From NCBI RefSeq assembly GCF_002440555.1, contig NZ_DJUR01000043.1, positions 121,318 to 171,804 of the forward strand: a stretch of DNA of 50,487 bases, in the 5' to 3' direction. The notes under the pieces were generated by a model. That model was not told the DNA's origin, did not search any database, and saw only the letters and a program-made list of their open reading frames with translations. Origin of the DNA: Aerococcus sp. UBA6277 (GTDB taxonomy: Bacteria > Bacillota > Bacilli > Lactobacillales > Aerococcaceae). The translations under genes were made by a program, and so were the position numbers. Position 1 is the stretch's first letter; each line of letters begins with the position of its first letter. Shown here in pieces: positions 43,664 through 50,487 of this stretch.

Positions 43664-44497
43664 TTAAAAGTCGTTCCAGTTTTTATCGTCTGTATACTTG
43701 TCATCCACAAAACTGTGGTTGGTTTTGTATATGGACGGTTTTTCTTTTCTTGTAAATCCGCGGTATGTGTTGCCTTGTTTTTTAGCATTGTGGTTTGATC
43801 TCGGCGTGCACTCGTCTTCTTCTACAAGAACTTCTTTGGTCCGGTGTTTTCTAGCTTTACTAAGTCGGGATACTTTTTCTGGGTAGCCAGTTTCATCTAA
43901 TGCTTCTTCATAGAAGTTGATTAAGGCTAGGCTATGGTAGGGTTTGACGTAGAAGTAGGCTAATCCTAGCGTGAATGGAATCAATAGGTACCATCCGATG
44001 AAGCGTAGGTTTATCCAGATAAATCGCCATTTCCGGCCGCGCATCATCCGGCGAGATTCTGTGATGGCCTCAGAGGCTGTTAGGATTGGGAAGTCGACGA
44101 TTAAATAATCGGTCAATGCATATCCTATACTTTTGTAAACCGCTGGAAAAAATAACAACAATGACCACATAAGTAGGTAAAAGCCTCGTAGGAATCCTGC
44201 CCAAGCAAATTTGATTGAATCACGCATAATGGGTCCAATGATGTCACGGTGGATTCGTATCGGTCGTTGGTTGTTCTTCACCATTAATGACCGTAGATAA
44301 GCCATTTCAGCTCCGGCAATAAAAACGATCTCGATGATAATAATCAGGATGCTGATGGGGAAAAGGACAAAGGACACCGCTGTTGGTACGGTTCCAATAA
44401 TCCAAACGATTGCCCAATAAATAATGGTAAATAAGACAAACCACCCTGTATTTTGCTTTAATGTCTCTTTAGCTTTCGCTTTCAGATTTCTTCTCAA
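43664..44497 (-). CDS. DUF975 family membrane protein
   Basis: 277-residue polytopic protein with five or six membrane segments in residues 15-205, then a ~70-residue basic, disordered tail. The family start RRNLKAKAKETLKQNTGWF and the cytosolic SEAITESRRMMRGRKWRF loop are clear DUF975 marks. Function is unknown. The start is TTG behind GGAGG with a 9-nt spacer. The 3' end is next to the hairpin element, which might be part of its 3' untranslated region. Confidence 0.88.
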   Translation of the reverse strand: MRRNLKAKAKETLKQNTGWFVLFTIIYWAIVWIIGTVPTAVSFVLFPISILIIIIEIVFIAGAEMAYLRSLMVKNNQRPIRIHRDIIGPIMRDSIKFAWAGFLRGFYLLMWSLLLFFPAVYKSIGYALTDYLIVDFPILTASEAITESRRMMRGRKWRFIWINLRFIGWYLLIPFTLGLAYFYVKPYHSLALINFYEEALDETGYPEKVSRLSKARKHRTKEVLVEEDECTPRSNHNAKKQGNTYRGFTRKEKPSIYKTNHSFVDDKYTDDKNWNDF

Positions 44498-44663
44498 TCA
44501 CAGTCACCTCCTCATTAAAAATTATCAATTGATTATGTGCATATAATACTTATCTGATCGATGAACTGGTAGACACCAATAATTGCCTTTCAGACCAGCT
44601 AACCTTATATAAGTATTTTATCAAATTCTAAAGTTTCGCCATCCACCTTAGGACCTATTTCAA

Positions 44664-44705
44664 ACAAAAGAATAGCCTTGAATACCGCTGTACTCAAGGC
44701 CGTCT
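44664..44705. terminator. Intrinsic terminator after the YugP-like gene, possibly bidirectional
   Basis: GCCTTGAATAC (44675-44685) pairs with GTACTCAAGGC (44690-44700), one G-U or mismatch, loop of four. T-rich runs follow on both strands. Confidence 0.7.
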
Positions 44706-44730
44706 TTTTGCCTGTAATAATGGTTACATC

Positions 44731-45429
44731 TTAGTCGCGAGAACGACCGCCAAACAATATCAAGACACGTAGTAGTGACAAGGCACCTGCAATTGCTGAA
44801 GCAACGTAAGTCATGGCCGCAGCGTTTAGGGTTTTACGGGCATATGGTAATTCCGTTGCAGTTAAGACATTCCCGTCTTCCATAATTTGTAACGCACGTT
44901 TAGAGGCGTCAAATTCGACTGGTAAAGTCACCAATTGGAAAAGTAAGGTTAGGGAGAACAAAATAATCCCAATATTGATAAAGGTCTCGTTAAACCCAGC
45001 CATGGCACCAAGGATTAAGATTGGCCAAGACAGTTTTGAACCGATACTCACAACAGGTACAATTTTTTGACGTAGGGTCATCATGAAATAACCTTGGGCA
45101 TCTTGAACAGCATGGCCACACTCATGGGCCGCAACACCGATAGCAGCAATCGATTTTGAATCGGCTGTGGCGTCAGATAAACGCAATACTTTATTGCTTG
45201 GATCATAGTGGTCGGTTAAGTTCCCAGAAATACGCTCAACTCGAACGTTGGTAATGCCTGAATATTGTAAGATGTATTCGGCAACTTGGGTACCGGTCAT
45301 CCCCTTTGCAGTGGCATATTTACTATATTTAGTAAATGTTCGATTTACGTTGGCACTTGCGATTGACGCGATTACAGCACCAATAATAATTAAGATATAA
45401 GTCCAGTCAAACATCATGGGGAAAAACAT
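44731..45429 (-). CDS. Zinc metallopeptidase, YugP-like membrane protein
   Basis: 232-residue membrane protease-like protein. A first membrane segment (~8-25) is followed by a cytosolic or outer domain with the zinc motif AAHECGHAVQDAQGY (HExxH form HECGH). Three more segments (~120-145, 148-165, 205-225) and a late EFDASKRAL follow. The family (DUF/PF04298) is widespread in Bacillota and its substrates are unknown. The ATG has AAGGAG upstream and a good promoter precedes it. Confidence 0.9.
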   Translation of the reverse strand: MFFPMMFDWTYILIIIGAVIASIASANVNRTFTKYSKYATAKGMTGTQVAEYILQYSGITNVRVERISGNLTDHYDPSNKVLRLSDATADSKSIAAIGVAAHECGHAVQDAQGYFMMTLRQKIVPVVSIGSKLSWPILILGAMAGFNETFINIGIILFSLTLLFQLVTLPVEFDASKRALQIMEDGNVLTATELPYARKTLNAAAMTYVASAIAGALSLLRVLILFGGRSRD

Positions 45430-45449
45430 TGAATCACTCCTTCTTTTAT

Positions 45450-45478
45450 ATTATAACAGCTAACGCCGCCCTGACCAA
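45450..45478 (-). promoter_or_regulatory. Promoter of the YugP-like gene
   Basis: On the minus strand -35 TTGGTC (45478-45473) and extended -10 TGT-TATAAT (-10 at 45455-45450) are 17 bp apart. Confidence 0.65.
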
Positions 45479-45490
45479 TGCGTATGCTGG

Positions 45491-46504
45491 TTAGGGGTTT
45501 ATAATTTGTTGGTAGATGATGTCGATAACTTCCTGACTTTCTGGTAGGTTATTCAGGTAAAATTCATGGTGCATGTAATCAAACTGGTAGTAGTTACTAG
45601 TATGATTATGGGCACGTAATCGGCGGTGTAACCAACGGCCGTCGCAGGCGTGGCTGTCATGGGTTCCGTTAATAAAATCGACTGCTGGCATTGAGTCAGT
45701 TGGCATTTTAGCATAATTTAGAGCTGGATTTTTCTCTAGCCAGATAGTTTTTAAGGCATTGACCTTGGTGGCATCAAATTGAACATCGTTTGGGTTGATA
45801 TTGACGTCATCAAAGCTTGTATTCAACCATGGTGATAGTAAAATCACCCGTTTCACTGGACTGCCTATTTGGTCCATCCGATCCGCAACCAGTAAGGCTG
45901 GAATCGCGCCAGTGTCTGAGGCAAGGAAATAGACATTTCGAAGAGAACGCCCTGTTTTTTTAGCGATTTCCTCTATCAAATTGGTCAACCGTCCTGTTTC
46001 ACTAGCTAAGTCGTAATTAGCGAATGAACGCAACAAGGGAATTGACACCTTCGCCTCATCTTCAAAGCGGTTAGCTATTTTTCGGGCGAAGGCCCATTCA
46101 CGCTCTTGTAAGGTATGAATCCCGCTTCCACCATGGAAATAAATAATCCAGGCATTGCCTGTCTCTTGGGAATCACCTTGAGTGTCCAAGGTTGGTTCCG
46201 TATCAATATCCGTCATCTCGACCATGACACCCTTCTGGCCACGGTGAATCTTTGAAGCATGGTCTCGGGTAATAAAGAATAAGTTTTCGTGATTAATACT
46301 ACGTTTAGCTAGGTCTTCAGTTGCTTGTTTCTTACTAATAGCAGGGGTTAGGCGATTGGCTTCTCGCATAAGCCGCATACCATCTTGTATCACTTTGCTG
46401 CGCACCGACCGCTCTTGACTCATGGCATGATAAACATAGCCAATGCCTGTTGCAGCAGCTGCTAACCCCAGTCGCCACAGTCGGTTGTTGTCCTTCTTAC
46501 TCAT
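45491..46504 (-). CDS. Alpha/beta hydrolase (HSL/esterase-like) with altered nucleophile
   Basis: 337-residue protein with an N-terminal hydrophobic helix (~8-26), then an alpha/beta hydrolase domain. The oxyanion motif IIYFHGGSG is intact, as are candidate acid and base (NGTHDSHACDGR and YMHHEFY). At the nucleophile elbow the expected GDSAG reads LASDTGAIPA, so Thr stands where Ser is normally found. The ATG at 46504 has AAGGAG 9 nt upstream; the longer frame to 46615 has no ribosome site. It may be an inactive or unusual esterase. No sequence feature shows the substrate. Confidence 0.8.
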   Translation of the reverse strand: MSKKDNNRLWRLGLAAAATGIGYVYHAMSQERSVRSKVIQDGMRLMREANRLTPAISKKQATEDLAKRSINHENLFFITRDHASKIHRGQKGVMVEMTDIDTEPTLDTQGDSQETGNAWIIYFHGGSGIHTLQEREWAFARKIANRFEDEAKVSIPLLRSFANYDLASETGRLTNLIEEIAKKTGRSLRNVYFLASDTGAIPALLVADRMDQIGSPVKRVILLSPWLNTSFDDVNINPNDVQFDATKVNALKTIWLEKNPALNYAKMPTDSMPAVDFINGTHDSHACDGRWLHRRLRAHNHTSNYYQFDYMHHEFYLNNLPESQEVIDIIYQQIINP

Positions 46505-46735
46505 TCTCGCACGCTCCTTCCCACTTTCTTTATCATAAAACTTGCACCAGTTCTTTAGTCTATTATAACCGAACACCAAGCTTTGGATAGGGACTAAAGT
46601 CCTAATTTCTGGCAAAAGAATTCCTACATTTTACTTAGCTTTTTCTAAAAATTATATTAATTTCTTGAGTAATTTGCTTAAGTCTCGTATCATTAAGGGA
46701 GCATTATACTTTATGGGTTATCATTGGGTTACTTT

Positions 46736-46756
46736 ATGCCAAAATGCATATGGCAT
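46736..46756 (+). promoter_or_regulatory. Inverted repeat upstream of the lipoprotein gene
   Basis: ATGCCA (46736-46741) and TGGCAT (46751-46756) flank AAATGCATA, forming a near-palindrome ~40 nt before the start codon. It could be an operator. A GGGTTA direct repeat lies just upstream. Confidence 0.3.
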
Positions 46757-46796
46757 TCATTGATCAACAAAGTTAAAAAGAATAAGGAGATAGATA

Positions 46797-47420
46797 ATGG
46801 TATTGAAGAAACTACCCACCCTTGCAATCGTTGGAGCGAGTATTGGGGTATTAGCAGCTTGCTCAGCCACACCAGACCAAGTTGTGACGAAGTCATCTGA
46901 AAACGCCCACGCTATGATGGGCCAATTAGAGGCCATCCAGAAGCAGGAAATGGCCTTACAAGATGCTTTTGAAGCAGATTTGGCAGCTGACGAAAGTCTA
47001 GCTAACTTCGCTGAATCAGGTACGGGTGCAACACGGGAAAACTTACAAACAAGACAAGCAGAATTTGATGAATTAAAATCATTTTTTGAAGATTTCCAAG
47101 GTCAGGTTGAAAGTTTAAATGAATTTGACGAAACTGATTTCACTGCTGAGGAAGATTTCGCCAACTTTGATGCGTCTCGCCAATTAGCTGCTAGCATCAA
47201 CATGCAAATGAGCGCATATATTGAAAACTACCAAGCGGTTTTGGAAAAAGAAGATGCTTATTACACGAGTTTGGCGGCTGAAGATAGTGACTCAGCAGCC
47301 TTCTCTGACGGCCTAGCTGAAATTAACGGCAATTTTGAAACGTCACAAACAGCTTTATCTGAAATGTTGCCTGACTTAACGGCATTAGCCAAACTTTCTC
47401 AAACAGAAAATCAATCATAA
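46797..47420 (+). CDS. YkyA-like lipoprotein
   Basis: 207-residue predicted lipoprotein with lipobox VLAAC (Cys22), then a long acidic helical region rich in Glu, Asp, Ala and Gln, likely forming coiled coils. The pattern matches the putative cell-wall-binding lipoprotein family PF10368 (Bacillus YkyA), of unknown function. The ATG has AAGGAG upstream. It precedes the DUF4015 protein by 29 nt and likely shares its transcript, suggesting related work at the envelope. Confidence 0.75.
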   Translation: MVLKKLPTLAIVGASIGVLAACSATPDQVVTKSSENAHAMMGQLEAIQKQEMALQDAFEADLAADESLANFAESGTGATRENLQTRQAEFDELKSFFEDFQGQVESLNEFDETDFTAEEDFANFDASRQLAASINMQMSAYIENYQAVLEKEDAYYTSLAAEDSDSAAFSDGLAEINGNFETSQTALSEMLPDLTALAKLSQTENQS

Positions 47421-47449
47421 TAAAATCAAATAGAACGGAGGCCAGAACC

Positions 47450-48865
47450 TTGAAAGACAATCAATCTAATCCAAATCCGGATAATAAGAAAACTTTAGAC
47501 CCAAAAAACGAAGGGCCGAAATTCAATTGGAAGCTCGTTTTAAGCTTACTCACAGCTATTGTGCTAGGTTTAGCCTTAATCTTTGGGATTCGAACAGACT
47601 GGTATGGCTTAGCCAATGAAAATAACCAAGAACAAACAGCAAGTAATGAAAGTTCGTCTGAACAAAATGGTGAAGCTACCAGTGAATCTGGTGAAGAAAG
47701 TGGTGAAGATGCTAGCGTTGCAGCAACAAGCGGTGAAGGTGACAGCGCACAACTACCAAATATTTCTACAGAAGCAACCACTTTATTAAACCAACCAAAA
47801 AATTTACCCTCAAAATTCCAATACGATTCAGGTTATGACATTGCCTATCCTGAAGATGGGGTAAAAGGAATTTATCTATCAGCAGCCGGTGCCACTGACC
47901 AAGCTCTGTTTGATGAGAATATGGCCCTATTAGATGAAACAAATCTAAATTCAGTTGTACTTGATGTTAAAGATGACTACGGGAACATCACTATGGACCT
48001 ACCGTCAGAAGACGATACGGTCAACAACAACGAAACAGATAGCATTGACGGCGAAGGCATCATGCAAACCTTCGAAGACAAACAAATCTATCCAATCGCT
48101 CGTATCACAACCTTTAAAGATACCAACCTAGCCAATGCTGATCCATCACGTACCTTCCAAACAGCATCTGGTGAAGTATGGACTAACGGTGGTGGCGACG
48201 CCTTCTTAAACCCATACAACAAAGATAACTGGGATTACCTTGTAGAAGTCGCTAAATCAGCCGCTCGCGCTGGTTATAAAGATATCCAATTTGACTATGT
48301 CCGCTTCCCAGAAGGATTTGAAACTTTTGGTGAAACCCTAACTTACGATATGGGTGACTACGCTGAATATGGAAAAGCTTCAACTGAAGCCCGTCAAATG
48401 GTTATCGCTGACTTCCTAGCTTATGCCCACGAAGAGCTTGAGCCATACGGCGTAGATGTTTCTGCAGATATCTTTGGATACGTGACAGATGTTGTCGCAA
48501 CACCTGGTATCGGTCAAAACTACAACATGATTGCAGAAAATGTCGATGTCATTTCATCAATGATCTACCCTTCTCACTGGGGTCCTGGCTACTTCGGCTT
48601 AGACTACCCAGACTTATACCCATATGAAGTTGTACAAGCATATATGGAAAAAGAAAATGCTTTAAACGCTGAGCTTGAAGAAGCACCAGTATCAAGACCT
48701 TGGTTACAAGACTTTACCGCCTCATACCTAGCAGAAGGCACTTACGCCGAATATGGTGCGAACGAAGTACAAGAACAAATCAACGCCGTCATTGAAAGTG
48801 GCGCCAACGAATACTTACTTTGGGATGCCTCAAACACCTACACAAGAGGTGTAGATTACAAATAG
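47450..48865 (+). CDS. Putative glycoside hydrolase (DUF4015), membrane-anchored
   Basis: 471-residue protein with a cytosolic N-terminus, one membrane segment (~28-45) and a Ser/Glu/Gly-rich linker (~55-105). The ~350-residue TIM-barrel domain follows. Family features are GVKGIYLSAAGATDQ, SVVLDVKDDYGNI, IARITTFKD, IQFDYVRFPEG (acidic residues at the barrel centre), VSADIFGYV and the terminal YLLWDASNTY. The family PF13200 is assigned to glycoside hydrolases, with no known substrate. The start is TTG behind CGGAGG. It is downstream of the lipoprotein gene and ends at a strong terminator. Confidence 0.88.
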   Translation: MKDNQSNPNPDNKKTLDPKNEGPKFNWKLVLSLLTAIVLGLALIFGIRTDWYGLANENNQEQTASNESSSEQNGEATSESGEESGEDASVAATSGEGDSAQLPNISTEATTLLNQPKNLPSKFQYDSGYDIAYPEDGVKGIYLSAAGATDQALFDENMALLDETNLNSVVLDVKDDYGNITMDLPSEDDTVNNNETDSIDGEGIMQTFEDKQIYPIARITTFKDTNLANADPSRTFQTASGEVWTNGGGDAFLNPYNKDNWDYLVEVAKSAARAGYKDIQFDYVRFPEGFETFGETLTYDMGDYAEYGKASTEARQMVIADFLAYAHEELEPYGVDVSADIFGYVTDVVATPGIGQNYNMIAENVDVISSMIYPSHWGPGYFGLDYPDLYPYEVVQAYMEKENALNAELEEAPVSRPWLQDFTASYLAEGTYAEYGANEVQEQINAVIESGANEYLLWDASNTYTRGVDYK

Positions 48866-48880
48866 AACTTATGGTAGCTA

Positions 48881-48911
48881 AAACTCGACGCCAGCTGACG
48901 TCGAGTTTTTT
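48881..48911 (+). terminator. Intrinsic terminator after the DUF4015 gene
   Basis: AAACTCGACG (48881-48890) pairs exactly with CGTCGAGTTT (48899-48908), followed by a T run. Confidence 0.85.
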
Positions 48912-48970
48912 GTTTGGTTTTACATTAAAGATTTTGATTTTAAAACAATATCTTTCGACTAGCTAAAAAA

Positions 48971-49126
48971 ATGGGTTCGTCAGGTTTTAAGGAATTAACC
49001 TATTATATAAATAATATTCAACATGATAGCGAATTGTCTGAGGTTAACGAAAATGCAGCCAATGTTCTTGCAATTGATTTCTTTACAATGAGGCGTGAAA
49101 ACCAAATGTCCCTGAAATTATTCTAA
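48971..49126 (+). CDS. Short ORF or gene remnant, 51 codons
   Basis: The 435-base gap 48866-49300 holds a terminator, this frame and a promoter. The frame reads MGSSGFKELTYYINNIQ then a polar acidic stretch and ends MSLKLF. Codon use looks coding-like. No ribosome site precedes the ATG, and the ending is abrupt, so it may be the remains of a decayed gene rather than a live one. I do not recognise the product. Confidence 0.3.
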   Translation: MGSSGFKELTYYINNIQHDSELSEVNENAANVLAIDFFTMRRENQMSLKLF

Positions 49127-49260
49127 TCCTCTCTTATCTCACATCTCTTCTTACTAATATATTTTGAGTTTATGTTAGAGAAACTGTTTGAAGAGTGAAT
49201 TTTTGAATTCATGAAATAATTGCCAATATAAAGTGCTTTTGTAAAATTAAGAACTCTATA

Positions 49261-49269
49261 TGCTATACT
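49261..49269 (+). promoter_or_regulatory. Extended -10 promoter of the PTS gene
   Basis: TGC-TATACT lies 32 nt upstream of the TTG start. The -35 is weak (TTGTAA at a 19-bp spacing). No convincing cre box or RAT antiterminator site was seen. Confidence 0.5.
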
Positions 49270-49300
49270 TCTGATAAACCTTCGGGAAGGAAGTATCGTT

Positions 49301-50487
49301 TTGGATTACAATAAAATTGGTCGCGATATAATAAAGGGTGTTGGTGGTAAAGAAAACATCAATGACCTAACCCACTGTTTCACTCGTTTAAGATTCGAGT
49401 TAAAAGATAAAGATAAGGCGGATAGTGCTTTGCTTAACCAAGTTGAGGGGGTGATTTCAACTGTCTATAGTAGTGGGCAATATCAAGTTGTCATAGGAAG
49501 TAAAGTTGAGAAAGTATTTAACGCTGTTCAAGAGGCACTCGATGATCTTAAGACTGAGGACGTTCAAAAATCAGTCTTAGATAGAACGCTCATCCTAATT
49601 ACACAAATTTTCACCCCAATTGTACCTGCTATTGCCGCTTCAGGGCTAATTAAAGGATTACTAACTGCTGCAAATATGCTGTTGTCAATATATTTTTCTA
49701 TAGACATTTCGACATCTGATACTTACATTTTATTATTTGCCGCTAGTCAAATTATCTTCTACTTCATGCCGATCTTTTTGGCTTACACAACTGCAAAAGC
49801 TTTAAAAACTGATAAATTTACGGCAATGCTATTAGGTGGATTTCTTGTATATCCACAAATCAATGAGATGATGTTAGATTATCAAACCCAAACCTCAATT
49901 TTCGGACTACCCTTTATTAAAGGTGCATGGGGAACTGGAGATAATGTGCGTGTATTTTCGTATGTAGAATCTGTTATCCCTATCATTTTAACTGTAATAG
50001 CACTCTACTTTTTAGAAAAGGGTTTAAAGAAAGTTACACCTGAGATTCTTCAAATTATATTAGTTCCAGGATTGTCTGTCATTATTATGCTACCAATTAT
50101 GTTATCTGTTACAGGACCTATTGGAATATATCTGGGTAATATGATTCAAACTGCATATAACGCTATTATTGATTTCAGTCCAACGTTAGGTGGTGCTATG
50201 GTTGGAGGCTTATGGGGTGTTTTCGTTATCTTCGGAGCCCATCGTGCACTTTTACCCGTTGGTCTGAACGATGTTGCTTTAACAGGTAGACAAAATCTCC
50301 TCGCATTTGCTGGAGCTGCAAACTTTGCCCAAGGTGGCGCCGTTCTAGGGGTAGCGTTGAAAACAAAAAACAAAGACTTAAAAAGTATCAGTTATTCTGC
50401 CTTTATTTCTGCAATCTTAGTTGGCATTACAGAACCTGCCATATATGGGGCTAACCTCCGTCTAAAAAAACCTATGATTACTGCAGT
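49301..50487 (+). CDS. PTS sugar transporter EIIBC (beta-glucoside family), 3' partial
   Basis: Membrane sugar permease of the glucose/glucoside PTS superfamily. The frame is open to the window end, so ~395 residues are visible and the C-terminus is missing. The EIIB domain comes first (~1-85), with the phosphorylated Cys26 in LTHCFTRLRF. The EIIC domain follows with RTLILITQIFTPIVPAIAAS, QTAYNAIIDFSPTLGG, GAHRALLPVG and the sugar-site motif VGITEPAIYG. Domain order BC and sequence fit beta-glucoside, trehalose or sucrose permeases; the sugar is not decided. The start is TTG with GGAAGGAAG ~9 nt upstream. An EIIA domain, if fused, would lie beyond the window. Confidence 0.9.
   Translation, partial: MDYNKIGRDIIKGVGGKENINDLTHCFTRLRFELKDKDKADSALLNQVEGVISTVYSSGQYQVVIGSKVEKVFNAVQEALDDLKTEDVQKSVLDRTLILITQIFTPIVPAIAASGLIKGLLTAANMLLSIYFSIDISTSDTYILLFAASQIIFYFMPIFLAYTTAKALKTDKFTAMLLGGFLVYPQINEMMLDYQTQTSIFGLPFIKGAWGTGDNVRVFSYVESVIPIILTVIALYFLEKGLKKVTPEILQIILVPGLSVIIMLPIMLSVTGPIGIYLGNMIQTAYNAIIDFSPTLGGAMVGGLWGVFVIFGAHRALLPVGLNDVALTGRQNLLAFAGAANFAQGGAVLGVALKTKNKDLKSISYSAFISAILVGITEPAIYGANLRLKKPMITA

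Noticed and set aside
47461..47781. 106-codon minus-strand frame opposite the DUF4015 gene
   Set aside because: Low-complexity Ser-rich shadow of the Ser/Glu linker; no ribosome site.
50146..50373. 75-codon minus-strand frame near the window end
   Set aside because: It is the antisense of the EIIC domain of the PTS gene, which runs open across the whole stretch.

Overview
Organism. The window looks like a chromosomal segment of a low-GC Gram-positive coccus or rod of the Lactobacillales, with an Aerococcaceae/Carnobacteriaceae-like gene set. This rests on AT-rich intergenic DNA, strong AGGAGG ribosome sites with many TTG/GTG starts, a Bacillota-type T-box, Zur and GlnR boxes, lipoprotein signals, two LCP proteins, and the conserved Bacillus gene order metG-tatD-rnmV-rsmA-veg-ispE-purR without sporulation genes. 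The species assignment is inference. Layout. (1) 1-11.6 kb is a housekeeping stretch. It holds a flavin-type oxidoreductase fragment, a membrane-anchored nuclease, guaC with a clear promoter and PurBox-like repeats, rbsK, two tandem LytR-CpsA-Psr ligases, map, a GntR-family regulator, a flavodoxin, an M29 aminopeptidase and a small membrane coiled-coil protein. (2) 11.6-25.2 kb is a cell-surface polysaccharide region. A GtrA-type flippase, a CsbB/GtrB-type GT2 and a YfhO-type GT-C form a three-part glycosylation module. Next to it lies a teichuronic-acid-like set: Wzx flippase, TuaG-like GT2, Wzz-like protein, Wzy-like polymerase, two GT4 enzymes, UDP-glucose dehydrogenase and an acyltransferase. 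A tRNA-Arg(CCT) gene with its own promoter sits inside this region. (3) 25.4-37.4 kb is the conserved informational block purR, znuBCA, ispE, veg, rsmA, rnmV, tatD, metG, followed by an NlpC/P60 protein and tyrS with a full T-box leader. znuABC is driven by a Zur-box promoter and splits ispE from purR. (4) 37.5-43.5 kb carries an NAD(P)H oxidoreductase, an AbgT-family transporter, a cyclodeaminase-like protein, a DUF554 protein and glnA with two GlnR boxes. (5) 43.5-50.5 kb carries a long irregular hairpin element that is either a structured RNA or a small mobile repeat, DUF975 and YugP membrane proteins, an alpha/beta hydrolase with an altered nucleophile, a lipoprotein, a DUF4015-type glycosidase-like protein, and the 5' part of a beta-glucoside-type PTS EIIBC gene cut by the window end. 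How it fits together. Ugd would supply UDP-glucuronate, the GT/Wzx/Wzy/Wzz set would build and export an acidic polymer, the LCP proteins could attach polymers to peptidoglycan, and the GtrA/GT2/YfhO trio would decorate a polymer on the outer face. The most novel-looking signals are the hairpin element at 43.55-43.66 kb, the isolated three-part glycosylation module beside the polymer locus, and two uncharacterised short ORFs.
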